A stretch of 64,000 bases of DNA from Antrihabitans auranticaus. GTDB lineage: Bacteria; Actinomycetota; Actinomycetes; Mycobacteriales; Mycobacteriaceae. The notes below the pieces were generated by a model. It did no database searches and had not been told where the DNA came from. It saw only the letters and a list, made by a program, of their open reading frames with translations. A program made the position numbers and the translations under genes. The DNA is taken from assembly GCF_016481275.1 (NCBI RefSeq), contig NZ_JAEMNW010000002.1:62001-126000 (forward strand). The letters are read 5' to 3'. This document shows positions 41,534 to 50,506 of this stretch, in pieces (position 1 is the first letter of the stretch; each line of letters starts with the position of its first letter).

Positions 41534-43429
41534 ATGACGATCAACGAAGACGTCGCCCCTTCGATTGCGGCGGCCAATGCTGAGATGGCGAAGACACTCG
41601 AATCCGCCGATGCTGCGGATCTGGCCGATGCCGAGCGGGGGTTCATCGCTGCGCTGAGTCCGGGTGTCGTGCAGTCGGCAGACGGAACTGTCGTGTGGGA
41701 CAACGACTCCTACGATTTTCTGAACGGGCCGTGTCCGCCGACTGTGAATCCGAGCCTGTGGCGCCAGTCCGGCTTGGCCGCCAAGCAGGGACTCTTCGAA
41801 GTTACGGACCGGATCTACCAGATCCGTGGACTCGATCTGTCAAACATGACCCTCGTCGAGGGCGACTCCGGCGCCATCGTCATAGATCCGCTCATCTCGG
41901 CCGAAACGGCAGCGGCCGGACTCGCGCTCTATCGCGAGCACCGCGGGGACCGGCCCGTGACCGCGGTGATCTACACGCACTCCCACATCGACCACTTCGG
42001 CGGTGTCAAGGGCGTCACCACGACAGAGGACGTGACGGCGGGTCGCTGCGAAATCATTGCTCCCGCAGGTCTGGTCGAGCATGCCGTGGCGGAGAACGTC
42101 TACGCAGGCACCGCTATGGGTCGCCGTGCGGCGTATATGTACGGCGCCGCTCTGCCCGTCGGCCCTCGCGGCGCGGTCGGAGCGGGCCTCGGACAGACCA
42201 CGTCGACCGGCACGCCCACACTCATCACGCCCACTCTGAACATATCGACGACCGGCCAGATCGAGACCGTCGACGGGGTTCGCATCGAGTTCCAGATGAC
42301 GCCGGGTACCGAGGCGCCGTCGGAGATGAACTTTCACTTTCCGGACCTCCGGGCGTTGTGCATGGCCGAGAACGCAACGCACACACTGCACAACCTGCTG
42401 ACGCTGCGCGGTGCGCTGGTCCGCGATCCGCATGTGTGGTCGCGATATCTCACCGAGTCCATCAACCGGTACGCAGCAAAGTCGGACGTACTTTTCGCGT
42501 CGCATCACTGGCCCACCTGGGGTACCGAACGCCTCACAGAGTTCCTCGCGTTGCAGCGGGATCTTTACGGCTACCTCCACGATCAGACCCTGCGACGAAT
42601 CAATCAGGGCTACACCGGGATCGAGATCGCCGAGGACATCGTGCTGCCGCCGGCGCTGACTGCCGCGTGGCACACGCATGGCTACTACGGTTCGGTCAGT
42701 CACAACGTGAAAGCGATCTATCAGCGCTATATGGGCTGGTTCGACGGCAACCCGGCGCACCTGTGGGAGCACCCGCCCGTCGAGTCTGCAAAGCGGCATG
42801 TCGAGTTCATGGGCGGCTCAGCGGAAGTGCTACGCAAAGCCCGACAGTCGTTCGCGGACGGCGATTTCCGGTGGACAGCGCAGGTCGTCAACTACGTCGT
42901 GTTTGCCGAACCCGACAACGCCGAAGCGAAAGCGCTGCAGGCGGACACATTGGAGCAACTCGGATTCGGCGCGGAGAACGGGCCGTGGCGCAACTTCTAC
43001 CTCACCGGCGCATACGAGCTCCGGCACGGGTCGGTGGGCACGCCGACGGAAGCGAATGCCCCCGATATACTCGCCGAGCTGTCGGTCGAGCAGGTTTTCG
43101 ACGCGATGTCGCTGCGCGTCGACGGACAGAGCGCGTGGTCGGCGCACATCGTCATCGATTGGCACATCACCGACGAGAACGTCGTGTATCGCATGCAGCT
43201 ACGCAACGGCTTGCTCGTGCACTGGGTGCTGGAGGGTGAATCGGGTTCTCCTGATGCCACTTTCACGCTGACTCGGCAAATGTTGATCAGGGTACTGTTC
43301 GGCGGCTTGGACCTCGAGAAGGCGATCGCAGAAGGCCACCTGACCGTTGCAGGTGACATCGCGAAACTAGCCGCGCTTGCCGGATACTTTGACAATCCGG
43401 ATCCGGGCTTTGCGATCGTGACTCCTTAG
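41534..43429 (+). CDS. SdsA1-type alkylsulfatase (metallo-beta-lactamase fold)
   Basis: A 631-residue zinc hydrolase of the linear primary-alkylsulfatase family. The metal motif T-H-S-H-I-D-H-F-G-G starts at residue 148, and MAENATHTLHNL and FASHHWPTWG supply further ligands. A dimerisation segment follows (HGYYGSVSHNVKAIYQRYMG), then a C-terminal SCP2-like domain (WHITDENVVYRMQLRNGLLV) that binds the lipid chain. It cleaves sulfate from alkyl (possibly sterol or terpene) sulfates to give alcohols. The protein has no signal peptide, unlike Pseudomonas SdsA1, so it should act in the cytoplasm. Third gene of the Rieske operon. Confidence 0.94.
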   Translation: MTINEDVAPSIAAANAEMAKTLESADAADLADAERGFIAALSPGVVQSADGTVVWDNDSYDFLNGPCPPTVNPSLWRQSGLAAKQGLFEVTDRIYQIRGLDLSNMTLVEGDSGAIVIDPLISAETAAAGLALYREHRGDRPVTAVIYTHSHIDHFGGVKGVTTTEDVTAGRCEIIAPAGLVEHAVAENVYAGTAMGRRAAYMYGAALPVGPRGAVGAGLGQTTSTGTPTLITPTLNISTTGQIETVDGVRIEFQMTPGTEAPSEMNFHFPDLRALCMAENATHTLHNLLTLRGALVRDPHVWSRYLTESINRYAAKSDVLFASHHWPTWGTERLTEFLALQRDLYGYLHDQTLRRINQGYTGIEIAEDIVLPPALTAAWHTHGYYGSVSHNVKAIYQRYMGWFDGNPAHLWEHPPVESAKRHVEFMGGSAEVLRKARQSFADGDFRWTAQVVNYVVFAEPDNAEAKALQADTLEQLGFGAENGPWRNFYLTGAYELRHGSVGTPTEANAPDILAELSVEQVFDAMSLRVDGQSAWSAHIVIDWHITDENVVYRMQLRNGLLVHWVLEGESGSPDATFTLTRQMLIRVLFGGLDLEKAIAEGHLTVAGDIAKLAALAGYFDNPDPGFAIVTP

Positions 43430-43462
43430 AAGGGCGGTCGGCTCGCTGGGCACGCCCGTTTG

Positions 43463-43487
43463 GCCCGTCACCGTGGTGGTGACGGGC
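43463..43487. terminator. Bidirectional hairpin between convergent genes
   Basis: A perfect 10-bp stem, GCCCGTCACC / GGTGACGGGC, with a 5-nt loop lies between the alkylsulfatase stop (43429) and the DUF222/HNH stop (43506). It can act on both strands. Confidence 0.75.
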
Positions 43488-43505
43488 TGAGCGGGCTTGG
43501 GTTGG

Positions 43506-44912
43506 CTAGAAGGGTGGCGGTTCGTAGTCGCCCGCGTTTTGGGCTCGTTCGGTGCGGGTGCGGGCTTCGTGTTGCTGGATTCTGGTGCGTTGCTTGGGGT
43601 CCGGTGCCGTGTCGGGGATCGGGCGGTCGGGTTCGGTCCCGCCCAGGAGTGGGATCGGACCGGTTTCCGCGACCGGATAGGTCTTCCCGTGCGGGGAGGT
43701 GATCGACAGTGTCCCGTCCTCGCCTTTGGTGAGGTCCCACCCGCCGAAGGTCTTGCCGCGGTGGTGTTTGCGGCAGAACGGACCCAAATTCTGCGTCGTG
43801 GTCGGGCCACCCGCACCGGGGTTGTCATGGTTGTACGGGTCGCGATGATCCAGATCGCAGTCCCACGCCGGCACATCGCAGTTCGGGAACATGCACGACC
43901 CCCACAACGCGCGCACATAGTCCTGGACCTGTTCGGAGGGTCGGTACCCGTCGATAGAGTCGGAAGGTTCGGTGAGTGGCCGAATCGTGGCGGTGGCCGC
44001 GATGTCGCGGGCCTGGTCGGCGTCGATGATCCCGAACCCGTCCAACCAGCCCGGCTGCTCACTCGTCCCGTCCATGGTGGCGCGGGTGGCGATGACGTGC
44101 ACCAACGCCTTCCGCCCCACCTTCGATGCGCCCGCCACCGTGCAGGCCTCGCGCCCGCATTCGCAAGCCAGGTGGGACTCGCCTTTACTCAGCGCGATCA
44201 ACGCATCCGCCTTGCGGGCCGCAAAGGTTCGCGGATCCTGTTTGCAGACCGCTTTCGCCATTTCCCCGATCCGACCCGACAGGAACATCGCATCCGCCGC
44301 CGGCAACGACCCGGCCAGTTCGGCCATCCCGTCTTGCCCGGGACCGACCCACACATGACGCCCCGTGGTCGCGGCTTCGCGGCGGGTGCGCAACCCGTCG
44401 GCGTCGACCTGCGCGATCACTTTGTCGATCACACCGCGCAGGCGGTGACTGGTCAACGGTGCCCGACCGTCCAACGCGGCGGCCAGGATGCGGCGTTCGA
44501 CCTCTTTGAGGTGCTCCTCGGCGACATTGCGGGTGGCGTTGACGATGATCTTCACCCGGTACAGATCCAGATCACCGCGGGCGAACGCAGCCCACACGTT
44601 CGGTAACCGGGTGATCAGGTTGTGCCCGATGTCGATCAACGCCGATGCCCCCGCCGACGTGATCGTCAACGCAGCCGACAGTTCGGCTTCGGCGGCGTCC
44701 CAGGGGTCGATCGATGACACCGGATCAGGATCGGTGGGTGCCTCGTCGAGGCAGCGGTGAAACACCGCCGCCGCATAGGCATGCGTGTGCGCGGACACGG
44801 CAGCTTCGAACCGGTGCAAGACGGCGGCGGTGTCGACCAGTGCCGGGATCGGCGCGGCGGCGGGGTCGGGTAACCCGGCCCCGGTGAGCGACTGCAGCAG
44901 CTGTTCGAACAT
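43506..44912 (-). CDS. DUF222 / HNH endonuclease domain protein (13E12 family)
   Basis: A 468-residue protein with an N-terminal helical DUF222 domain (about residues 15-330) and a C-terminal HNH nuclease domain: SCMFPNCDVPAWDCDLDHRD, PYNHDNPGAGGPTTTQNLGP, FCRKHHRGKTFGGWD, with the paired cysteines and His-Asn-His residues in place. A Pro/Arg-rich tail follows. The family is abundant and multicopy in Mycobacteriales and includes REP13E12 proteins tied to phage attachment sites. The long GC-rich C-terminus differs in codon use from its neighbours, consistent with acquisition. Probably a selfish or mobile-associated gene. Confidence 0.92.
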   Translation of the reverse strand: MFEQLLQSLTGAGLPDPAAAPIPALVDTAAVLHRFEAAVSAHTHAYAAAVFHRCLDEAPTDPDPVSSIDPWDAAEAELSAALTITSAGASALIDIGHNLITRLPNVWAAFARGDLDLYRVKIIVNATRNVAEEHLKEVERRILAAALDGRAPLTSHRLRGVIDKVIAQVDADGLRTRREAATTGRHVWVGPGQDGMAELAGSLPAADAMFLSGRIGEMAKAVCKQDPRTFAARKADALIALSKGESHLACECGREACTVAGASKVGRKALVHVIATRATMDGTSEQPGWLDGFGIIDADQARDIAATATIRPLTEPSDSIDGYRPSEQVQDYVRALWGSCMFPNCDVPAWDCDLDHRDPYNHDNPGAGGPTTTQNLGPFCRKHHRGKTFGGWDLTKGEDGTLSITSPHGKTYPVAETGPIPLLGGTEPDRPIPDTAPDPKQRTRIQQHEARTRTERAQNAGDYEPPPF

Positions 44913-45015
44913 ACTTGCTATTCTATTCGAAACCTGTTGATATAGCTAGGGTTACATCAACCGAAACAGGTGGGAATATATGGACGTGCAGACTGGCGGG
45001 ACCGAATTTCAAGTC

Positions 45016-46623
45016 CTACGGACTCCCCGGCAACGTCCGCTCTTCGTAGTCCAACTCGCGGCGCAGTTTGCGCAGGTCCGAGTCCGGCAATCGCCCGGAA
45101 TCGCGCCAGCGCAACAGTTCCTGGCGCTGCGCTTCGATCACTTCGTGCCTTGCCGTGATCGCATCCTCGTAGCCTTGCGGCCAGCTTATTGCGCCATCGG
45201 GCGATTCCACCATCGAGTCGATGCGTCGCTGATACCGCTCTGTGCGCGCAGTGAGGTTGGCGCGCAACCCATCTGCGAGCGCAGGGCTGATGCGGTCTTG
45301 TACGAGGAGGTCGTCGACGGCGACCAGCGCCGCACCGATCGCGGCCAGCCGAGCGTTGTTCCGCAACTGTTCCTCCTCTGCCGCGTTCGCCCGCACCCCG
45401 AGGATGCGGAGCAGGGGAGCGAACGTAAGGCCTTGTCCGACAAGCGTTACCAACACAACGACGTACGTACAGAACAGCAGCAGATCTCGATCGGGAAAGG
45501 CTTCGCCGGCCTCGGTTGTGAGCGGCACCGCGAAAATCGCTGCAAGGCTCATGACGCCCCGAGTTCCTGCCCAGCTCAGCGCGAGCAGTTCGCGGCCGCC
45601 AAGCCTCTCGCCCGGCGCCTCACCGAGCCGAGCATGGAACCAAGCCGGGACCCACTGCGTGAACAGCAACCACATAGGCCGCAACAACAGAACCGCCGCG
45701 ACCGTCACCACCGCGGCAGTAATCACCGTGCTCGGCTCTCGACCTTGCAGGCCGCGCAGCATGTCCGGCAGCTGTTGCCCGATCAGCAGAAAGATGAAGC
45801 CCTCCAACAGGAATGCGACAAAACTCCACACCGCACCCGTTTGCAGCCGAGACGCTCCCGTCTCTGCCCGCCCCGCATCGTGACCGATCATCAGGCCGGC
45901 CACGACGACCGCGAGAATTCCCGACGCATGGATCTCCTCCGCGACCAAGTAGGTCACGAACGGCACTGCCAGCGACACCGCGTTTCCAATCAGGGGATCG
46001 TTGAACAAGGGCCGCAACGCGCGGATGAGCAGCGCGATCGCAGCTCCCACGGCGAGGCCGCCGATAACGGCAAGCACAAAGCTTCCTGACGCAGCGGCCC
46101 ACGAGAATCCGCCGCCGACCGCCGCCGCGACGGCGACCTGATAGGTCGTGAGCGCCGTCGCGTCGTTGAGCAGGCCCTCGCCCTCGATCAGCACGCTCAG
46201 TCGCGGCGGCATTCCAGCCCGCCGGCCGACCGACAGCGCTGCGACCGGGTCCGGGGGCGCGATCGCCGCGCCGAGGACGATGCCGACTGCAAGGGGCATG
46301 CCCGGAACCACCAGCGCGACAAGCGCACCTGTCGCGAACGCGGTGAGCATAACGAGCAACACCGATAAGCTCACTATGGGCCGAAGGTTCCCCCTTATCG
46401 CCAGTAGGCTCGAGCCGCGCGCAGTGCTGTAGAGCAGCGGTGGAAGCACCAGGACCAGCACAACTTCCGGGTCCAGCTGCAGTTTGGGCCCTGGCAGGAC
46501 CGCATACACCAGACCAGCGAGCGTGAGCAGGATCGAGAACGGCACTCCTGTCCGTTCGCCGACACCGCGTGCCAGCACGATGACCGCCAGCATTGCCGCT
46601 ACGAACCACACTTGCCCCACCAT
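45016..46623 (-). CDS. CPA1-family Na+/H+ antiporter
   Basis: A 535-residue exchanger with about 12 membrane helices and a cytoplasmic tail of about 130 residues rich in charged helices. Motifs: GAAIAPPDPVAALSVGRRAG, LIEGEGLLNDATALTTYQVA with the transport-site Asn-Asp, and ALSWAGTRGVMSLAAIFAVP. The family exports Na+ (or K+) for protons to control pH and salt. It is divergent from the DUF1345 gene with 56 bases between starts, which must hold both promoters. Confidence 0.94.
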   Translation of the reverse strand: MVGQVWFVAAMLAVIVLARGVGERTGVPFSILLTLAGLVYAVLPGPKLQLDPEVVLVLVLPPLLYSTARGSSLLAIRGNLRPIVSLSVLLVMLTAFATGALVALVVPGMPLAVGIVLGAAIAPPDPVAALSVGRRAGMPPRLSVLIEGEGLLNDATALTTYQVAVAAAVGGGFSWAAASGSFVLAVIGGLAVGAAIALLIRALRPLFNDPLIGNAVSLAVPFVTYLVAEEIHASGILAVVVAGLMIGHDAGRAETGASRLQTGAVWSFVAFLLEGFIFLLIGQQLPDMLRGLQGREPSTVITAAVVTVAAVLLLRPMWLLFTQWVPAWFHARLGEAPGERLGGRELLALSWAGTRGVMSLAAIFAVPLTTEAGEAFPDRDLLLFCTYVVVLVTLVGQGLTFAPLLRILGVRANAAEEEQLRNNARLAAIGAALVAVDDLLVQDRISPALADGLRANLTARTERYQRRIDSMVESPDGAISWPQGYEDAITARHEVIEAQRQELLRWRDSGRLPDSDLRKLRRELDYEERTLPGSP

Positions 46624-46679
46624 GCAGAAATCATTGCGCGGGTGCCGTCCGACCGGGGTGGTATCGCTAAGGTCGGCTC

Positions 46680-47315
46680 ATGAGGACGCTGCTACCGCAC
46701 TCGGCGCTGGGCAGGCTCGTTCGTGCGGTCATCGGTGGCACGCTGATCGGAGTAGGCGTCGGCACCGTCGCGGGTGTCGCGATCGGAGTTCTGTCGGGAA
46801 TAACCGGCACCGCAACTCTTTTCGTCCTCGCGGGCTGGCTGACGCTTTTGCCGATGGATTCGGACAGCACGGTCCGGCACGCGGGACGCGAGAACTTTCG
46901 GCCCGTCGTCGATGAACTCGTTGTGGTCTGCGCGGCCTTGGGTGGCTTGGTCGGCGTCGTACTCCTCCTGCTGTTGGGCAGTTCAGGTAACGGGCGGGCA
47001 GCGGCGGCCATCGCTGTGGGCGCAGTGGCGATGTCCTGGGCCGGGCTCCACCTCATGTACGCGGCACGCTACGCCTACCTGTATTACGCGGGCACCACTG
47101 GCGGAATCGATTTCAACTCCGACGATCCACCGGCGTATCGCGACTTCTTCTACTTCAGCTACAACCTCGGGATGACGTACCAGGTTTCGGACACCGGCGT
47201 CTCCAGTACGACGATCCGGTCCGTCGCCCTTCGACATTGCCTGCTGTCCTACGCCTTCGGGACGGTCATCCTTGCGACCACCATCAACCTCGTCACCGGA
47301 ATAGTCACCGGCTGA
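46680..47315 (+). CDS. DUF1345 membrane protein
   Basis: A 211-residue membrane protein with about five hydrophobic segments, beginning [20 protein letters not shown]. The family block is [20 protein letters not shown] followed by [20 protein letters not shown] and [20 protein letters not shown], typical of DUF1345. Function is not established; its position opposite a Na+/H+ antiporter suggests a link to ion or membrane stress but does not prove it. Confidence 0.9.
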   Translation: MRTLLPHSALGRLVRAVIGGTLIGVGVGTVAGVAIGVLSGITGTATLFVLAGWLTLLPMDSDSTVRHAGRENFRPVVDELVVVCAALGGLVGVVLLLLLGSSGNGRAAAAIAVGAVAMSWAGLHLMYAARYAYLYYAGTTGGIDFNSDDPPAYRDFFYFSYNLGMTYQVSDTGVSSTTIRSVALRHCLLSYAFGTVILATTINLVTGIVTG

Positions 47316-47429
47316 CCGATGAGGTGTTGTGTGCGATAGTCGGTAACGGTAAGCCGTTGTTCGACGAATCACACATAGACCGGCAGGGCACCGTCGCTCG
47401 CTCAACTACCGAACGCGAGGAGAGATGTG

Positions 47430-47573
47430 GTGTCCGATTACAGTGCCGAAGAATGCGAATCTCTGACACAGGCCCTGGTCAAGTTGGGTTTGGATGGGCG
47501 TGAGGCAGCCGCGATAGCAGCTGACTTCGTCGAACGGGTAGCTCGTAGAACGAATCCGAACACGGCCGCCTGA
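47430..47573 (+). CDS. 47-residue acidic/helical small protein
   Basis: A small frame with a GTG start at 47430 and a near-ideal ribosome site (GAGGAGAG) 7 bases upstream. The product begins with Ser-Asp-Tyr-Ser and is largely helical, with CESLTQALVKLGLDGREAAA and ADFVERVARR. The leucine/alanine pattern resembles a short three-helix or UBA-like fold, but no family is recognised. It lies 115 bases after DUF1345 and 84 bases before the lipoprotein gene. Confidence 0.55.
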   Translation: MSDYSAEECESLTQALVKLGLDGREAAAIAADFVERVARRTNPNTAA

Positions 47574-47657
47574 TTCGAGTCCGTCTGCATCTAGACGAGT
47601 ACCGGCGCACTCCATAGTCTTGTTGATTCCACCAGGTCTCGACATCGAAGGTCGCCG

Positions 47658-48203
47658 ATGCACAAGTTCGTGTTCGCAGGCATGCTCGCTCTAGCGCTCG
47701 TCGGCTGTTCGTCGAACAGTGGTTCCGACACGACGACGACAAGTGTCACCTCGGCGGGGTCGTCCGCATCGACGACGGCGCCGGGGTCGTCCACAACCTC
47801 GGCCTCTGCGCCGGCGAGTCCGATCGCACCCGCGACGAGGACAGCACCGCCGCGCACACCGGCCGGCCAAGTTCCGAATCAGGTCCCGGGGCCGAACCCG
47901 GCGCCGCCCGGCGTGGATCTGGGCCCGTGCGAGGGTCGCCCCGACCCGTGCAACCCCGCAGACCCGGTGCCGCCGGGTGTCGATCTGGGCCCATGCGAGG
48001 GCATGCCGGACCCGTGTGACCCTGCAAACCCGGTGCCGCCGGGTGTCGATCTCGGGCCGTGCGAAGGTGCGCCGGACCCCTGCAACCCGGCTGACCCCGC
48101 AGGTCCGGGCATCGACTTGGGGCCGTGCGAAGGTGCACCGGACCCGTGTGTGCCCGCAGGCATAATTCCGCCCGCTATCGAAAACGGCGAAGCGGCTGGG
48201 TAA
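47658..48203 (+). CDS. Secreted lipoprotein with four 22-residue repeats
   Basis: A 181-residue protein with a type II signal peptide and lipobox L14-V-G-C17, so Cys17 should be acylated and the protein anchored outside the membrane. Residues about 18-80 are a Ser/Thr/Ala/Pro-rich linker. Residues 83-170 are four 22-residue repeats of the form [PG]PG[VI]DLGPCEGxPDPC, each with two cysteines and several acidic residues. A short tail follows. The start has GAAGG 6 bases upstream. The repeats could bind a cation such as calcium or form a disulfide-linked rod in the cell wall; no family is recognised. Confidence 0.85.
   Translation: MHKFVFAGMLALALVGCSSNSGSDTTTTSVTSAGSSASTTAPGSSTTSASAPASPIAPATRTAPPRTPAGQVPNQVPGPNPAPPGVDLGPCEGRPDPCNPADPVPPGVDLGPCEGMPDPCDPANPVPPGVDLGPCEGAPDPCNPADPAGPGIDLGPCEGAPDPCVPAGIIPPAIENGEAAG
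47904..48167 (+). repeat. Four 66-bp tandem coding repeats
   Basis: Four in-frame 66-bp units encode the repeated motif of the lipoprotein. The central three are closest to each other; the last is the most diverged. Recombination between them could change copy number. Confidence 0.85.
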
Positions 48204-48388
48204 ATCGGACGGCCGAGCTCTGGTGAGGGTGCGCGATTTCGCCGGATGTTCTTGCAGAAGTGCTCATTTCCGCAATCATTCGCCGCTGAAAGTACATACT
48301 CAGTACTGCGACGCCTCCGGCAGGATCGCCGTCACGGATAGGCGCGCGCCGTTTCTCAATGACCGCGAGTCCGATCTTGGAGGTTTCG

Positions 48389-50008
48389 ATGCCAGCTGCC
48401 GATCTCGTCATTCTCGGTAACGTTCTGACCGTCGACGACGCACGACCGACAGCAGAGGCAGTCGCCGTGAGCGAAGGCCGAATTGTGGCAGTCGGGGACC
48501 GGGCGGATGTGGAGAGCTGGATCGGATCCGACACCGAAGTCGTCGAGCTCGGTGACGCCTGCGTCATGCCAGGTTTGGTGGAAGCACACGGCCACCCATT
48601 GATGGAGGCCGTCGTTCTGTCCGACAGGATGGTCGACATCCGTCCGGTGACCATTCGTTCGGCGACCGAGGTTGTCGAGGCCGTGCGGAAAGAGGTCGAG
48701 AAGCGCGGTGCCGACGGGGCCTATCTGATCGGCTGGGATGGGTTGCTGCAGCACGGACTACCGGAGCCGACACTGCAATGGCTCGACGAAATGTCGCCGG
48801 ACGCGCCGCTCGTCATCATGCACAACTCGGGCCACCTCGCGTACTTCAACTCGGCTTCCGGTCGCCAGGCCGGATTGACCAGGGACACACCGGATCCGAA
48901 GGGCGCCGAATACGGTCGGGACGCGAACGGCGAACTCAACGGCACCGCCTACGAAACCGGGGCCGTCTTCACTGTCGCCGCGCCTGCACTTGCCGACCCC
49001 GCGCAGTTCCCGCGGTTCCTGCGCGCAGAATGCGCTCGGTTGAACAAGGCCGGGCTCACGACTTGCTCGGAGATGGCGTTCAACCCGAGCTTTCGGCCGG
49101 TCCTCGAACAGATGGGCGCGGCAGGGGCGCTGACAGTTCGCTTCCGTACCTACGAGATTTCGACGCCGGAAATGGCGACAGAAGCACAGCCGGTCAACGG
49201 TGACGACCTGGTCCGCCAGGTCGGAATCAAGATCTGGTGGGACGGGTCGCCGTGGGTCGGCAACATCGACCTGTCGTTCCCGTACATGGATACCGACGAA
49301 ACGCGCACGATCGGCGTCGAACCCGGATCGTGTGGACATGCCAACTACACGAAGGAACAGCTCGTAGAGATCGTCAACACATACTTCCCGCTCGGATGGC
49401 CCCTTGCCTGCCACGTCATGGGGGACAGGGGAGTCGACACGGTTCTCGACGTGTACGAAGATCTGCTTCGAAATCACCCACGTGAGGATCACCGGTTGCG
49501 CCTCGAACACTGTTCGACGATGCGGCCCGACCAGTTCGAGCGCGCAGCGAAACTGGGCGTCACGTGCAGCTTCTTCGTCGACCAGATCCATTACTGGGGT
49601 GACGTTCTAGTGGACGGACTCTTCGGTGAGGATCGCGGCGGGCATTGGATGGCGACCAAGTCGGCCTTGGATGCCGGACTGAAGATCTCGTTGCACAACG
49701 ACCCGCCTGTCACTCCCGAGGAACCGCTACGCAACATGAGCGTTGCCATCACGCGTACTGCACCGAGCGGGCGGGTGCTGGCACCCGAAGAGTGCTTGAC
49801 AGTCGAGCAAGCGATTCGCGCCCAGACCATCGACGCGGCGTGGCAGTTGTTCGCCGACGACATCATCGGGTCGCTCGAGGTCGGTAAGTACGCGGACATG
49901 GTTGTCCTGGCCTCCGACCCGCGCACTGTACCGCCGGAGACGATCGCCGACCTCGAGGTCCGCTCGACGTACCTCGCAGGGAAGTTGGTCTACAGCGCCC
50001 AGGCCTAG
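48389..50008 (+). CDS. YtcJ-type amidohydrolase
   Basis: A 539-residue metal-dependent amidohydrolase. The first metal motif is VEAHGHP near residue 68 (H-x-H); others are VMHNSGHLAYFNS, CHVMGDRGVDTVLDV and LRLEHCSTMRPDQ, with a final metal Asp likely in SLHNDPPV. The C-terminal segment GSLEVGKYADMVVLASDP is the standard beta-sandwich end. Members hydrolyse amides or act on unknown substrates. The ATG at 48389 has GGAGG 5 bases before it, which decides the start over an in-frame ATG at 48359. The 185 bases upstream hold no other gene. Confidence 0.92.
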   Translation: MPAADLVILGNVLTVDDARPTAEAVAVSEGRIVAVGDRADVESWIGSDTEVVELGDACVMPGLVEAHGHPLMEAVVLSDRMVDIRPVTIRSATEVVEAVRKEVEKRGADGAYLIGWDGLLQHGLPEPTLQWLDEMSPDAPLVIMHNSGHLAYFNSASGRQAGLTRDTPDPKGAEYGRDANGELNGTAYETGAVFTVAAPALADPAQFPRFLRAECARLNKAGLTTCSEMAFNPSFRPVLEQMGAAGALTVRFRTYEISTPEMATEAQPVNGDDLVRQVGIKIWWDGSPWVGNIDLSFPYMDTDETRTIGVEPGSCGHANYTKEQLVEIVNTYFPLGWPLACHVMGDRGVDTVLDVYEDLLRNHPREDHRLRLEHCSTMRPDQFERAAKLGVTCSFFVDQIHYWGDVLVDGLFGEDRGGHWMATKSALDAGLKISLHNDPPVTPEEPLRNMSVAITRTAPSGRVLAPEECLTVEQAIRAQTIDAAWQLFADDIIGSLEVGKYADMVVLASDPRTVPPETIADLEVRSTYLAGKLVYSAQA

Positions 50009-50009
50009 G

Positions 50010-50221
50010 CCGGTCATCCCGATGGCGGTGACGGCCGCGCCATAGGTCAGCAGAACCCCGACTGCTCCGCCGGCGTGTCCGATGCCGTCGGGAAGTGCGA
50101 ATCCGGTTTGTGCGGGTCAGCAGGGCGGCGAATGCGCCGATTGCGAGCAACGTTGGCGAGTTGTGCGAGCTGAGTGTTCGGTTTCGAGATTGGGTCTTGC
50201 GCTCTCGATGGGAGTGGTCAT
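50010..50221 (-). pseudogene. Decayed fragment of a small membrane-protein gene
   Basis: On the minus strand, an ATG at 50221 opens MTTPIESARPNLETEHSART, then a shifted frame reads LLAIGAFAALLTRTNRI, then another shifted frame reads GGAVGVLLTYGAAVTAIGMT. The second and third stretches are hydrophobic and look like consecutive membrane helices, but they lie in different frames, and no continuous frame spans them. This suggests a gene broken by at least two small indels and truncated at the amidohydrolase end. The rest of the 276-base gap (50009-50284) is explained by this and the palindrome at 50253. Confidence 0.45.
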
Positions 50222-50252
50222 ACAGTCACTCAAACCCGAACTACTGGTACTG

Positions 50253-50267
50253 GGTACTCCTGGTACC
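50253..50267. promoter_or_regulatory. GGTAC-N5-GTACC palindrome upstream of a small ORF
   Basis: GGTACTCCTGGTACC is a 15-bp interrupted palindrome ending 17 bases before the start at 50285. GGTAC occurs three times within 21 bases (50246, 50253, 50262). It may be an operator, but no regulator can be matched. Confidence 0.35.
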
Positions 50268-50284
50268 GATCAGAGGTAGCTGAA

Positions 50285-50497
50285 GTGAACGTACTGAGCG
50301 AAATGGCCGCACTCGCGTTCGGTCGTCCGTCGCCGGACGCCGACGACGAAACAGTTGCGGCCTGGTACGAGGCGAAGGCGCGCTTGCATCAACACCTAGC
50401 CGAGCAAGGCGGACCCGAAAGTGTTCGCGAGCGCGCGATCGCGGGCAAGGCGTACGAACGTTCGCGGCAGCTACGCGCCAAGCTCGAAGTCGCCTGA
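50285..50497 (+). CDS. Small helical protein, 70 residues
   Basis: A 70-residue protein starting at GTG with AGAGG 8 bases upstream. The sequence is helical and charged (DETVAAWYEAKARLHQHLAE, RAIAGKAYERSRQLRAKLEV), without a signal peptide or membrane helix. It is convergent with the TetR gene at 50507 with 9 bases between stops. No family is recognised. Confidence 0.65.
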   Translation: MNVLSEMAALAFGRPSPDADDETVAAWYEAKARLHQHLAEQGGPESVRERAIAGKAYERSRQLRAKLEVA

Positions 50498-50506
50498 CAG
50501 CAGCGG

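Noticed and set aside
44913-45015. Related CCTGTTGAT / ATCAACCGAAACAGG sequences upstream of the DUF222 gene as an attachment site or inverted repeat
   Set aside because: The pairing is interrupted by a 4-base insertion and no matching copy is seen on the other side of the gene.
48204-48388. Possible riboswitch or RNA gene before the amidohydrolase
   Set aside because: No recognisable conserved fold; only a weak AGTAC/GTACT inverted repeat near 48290.
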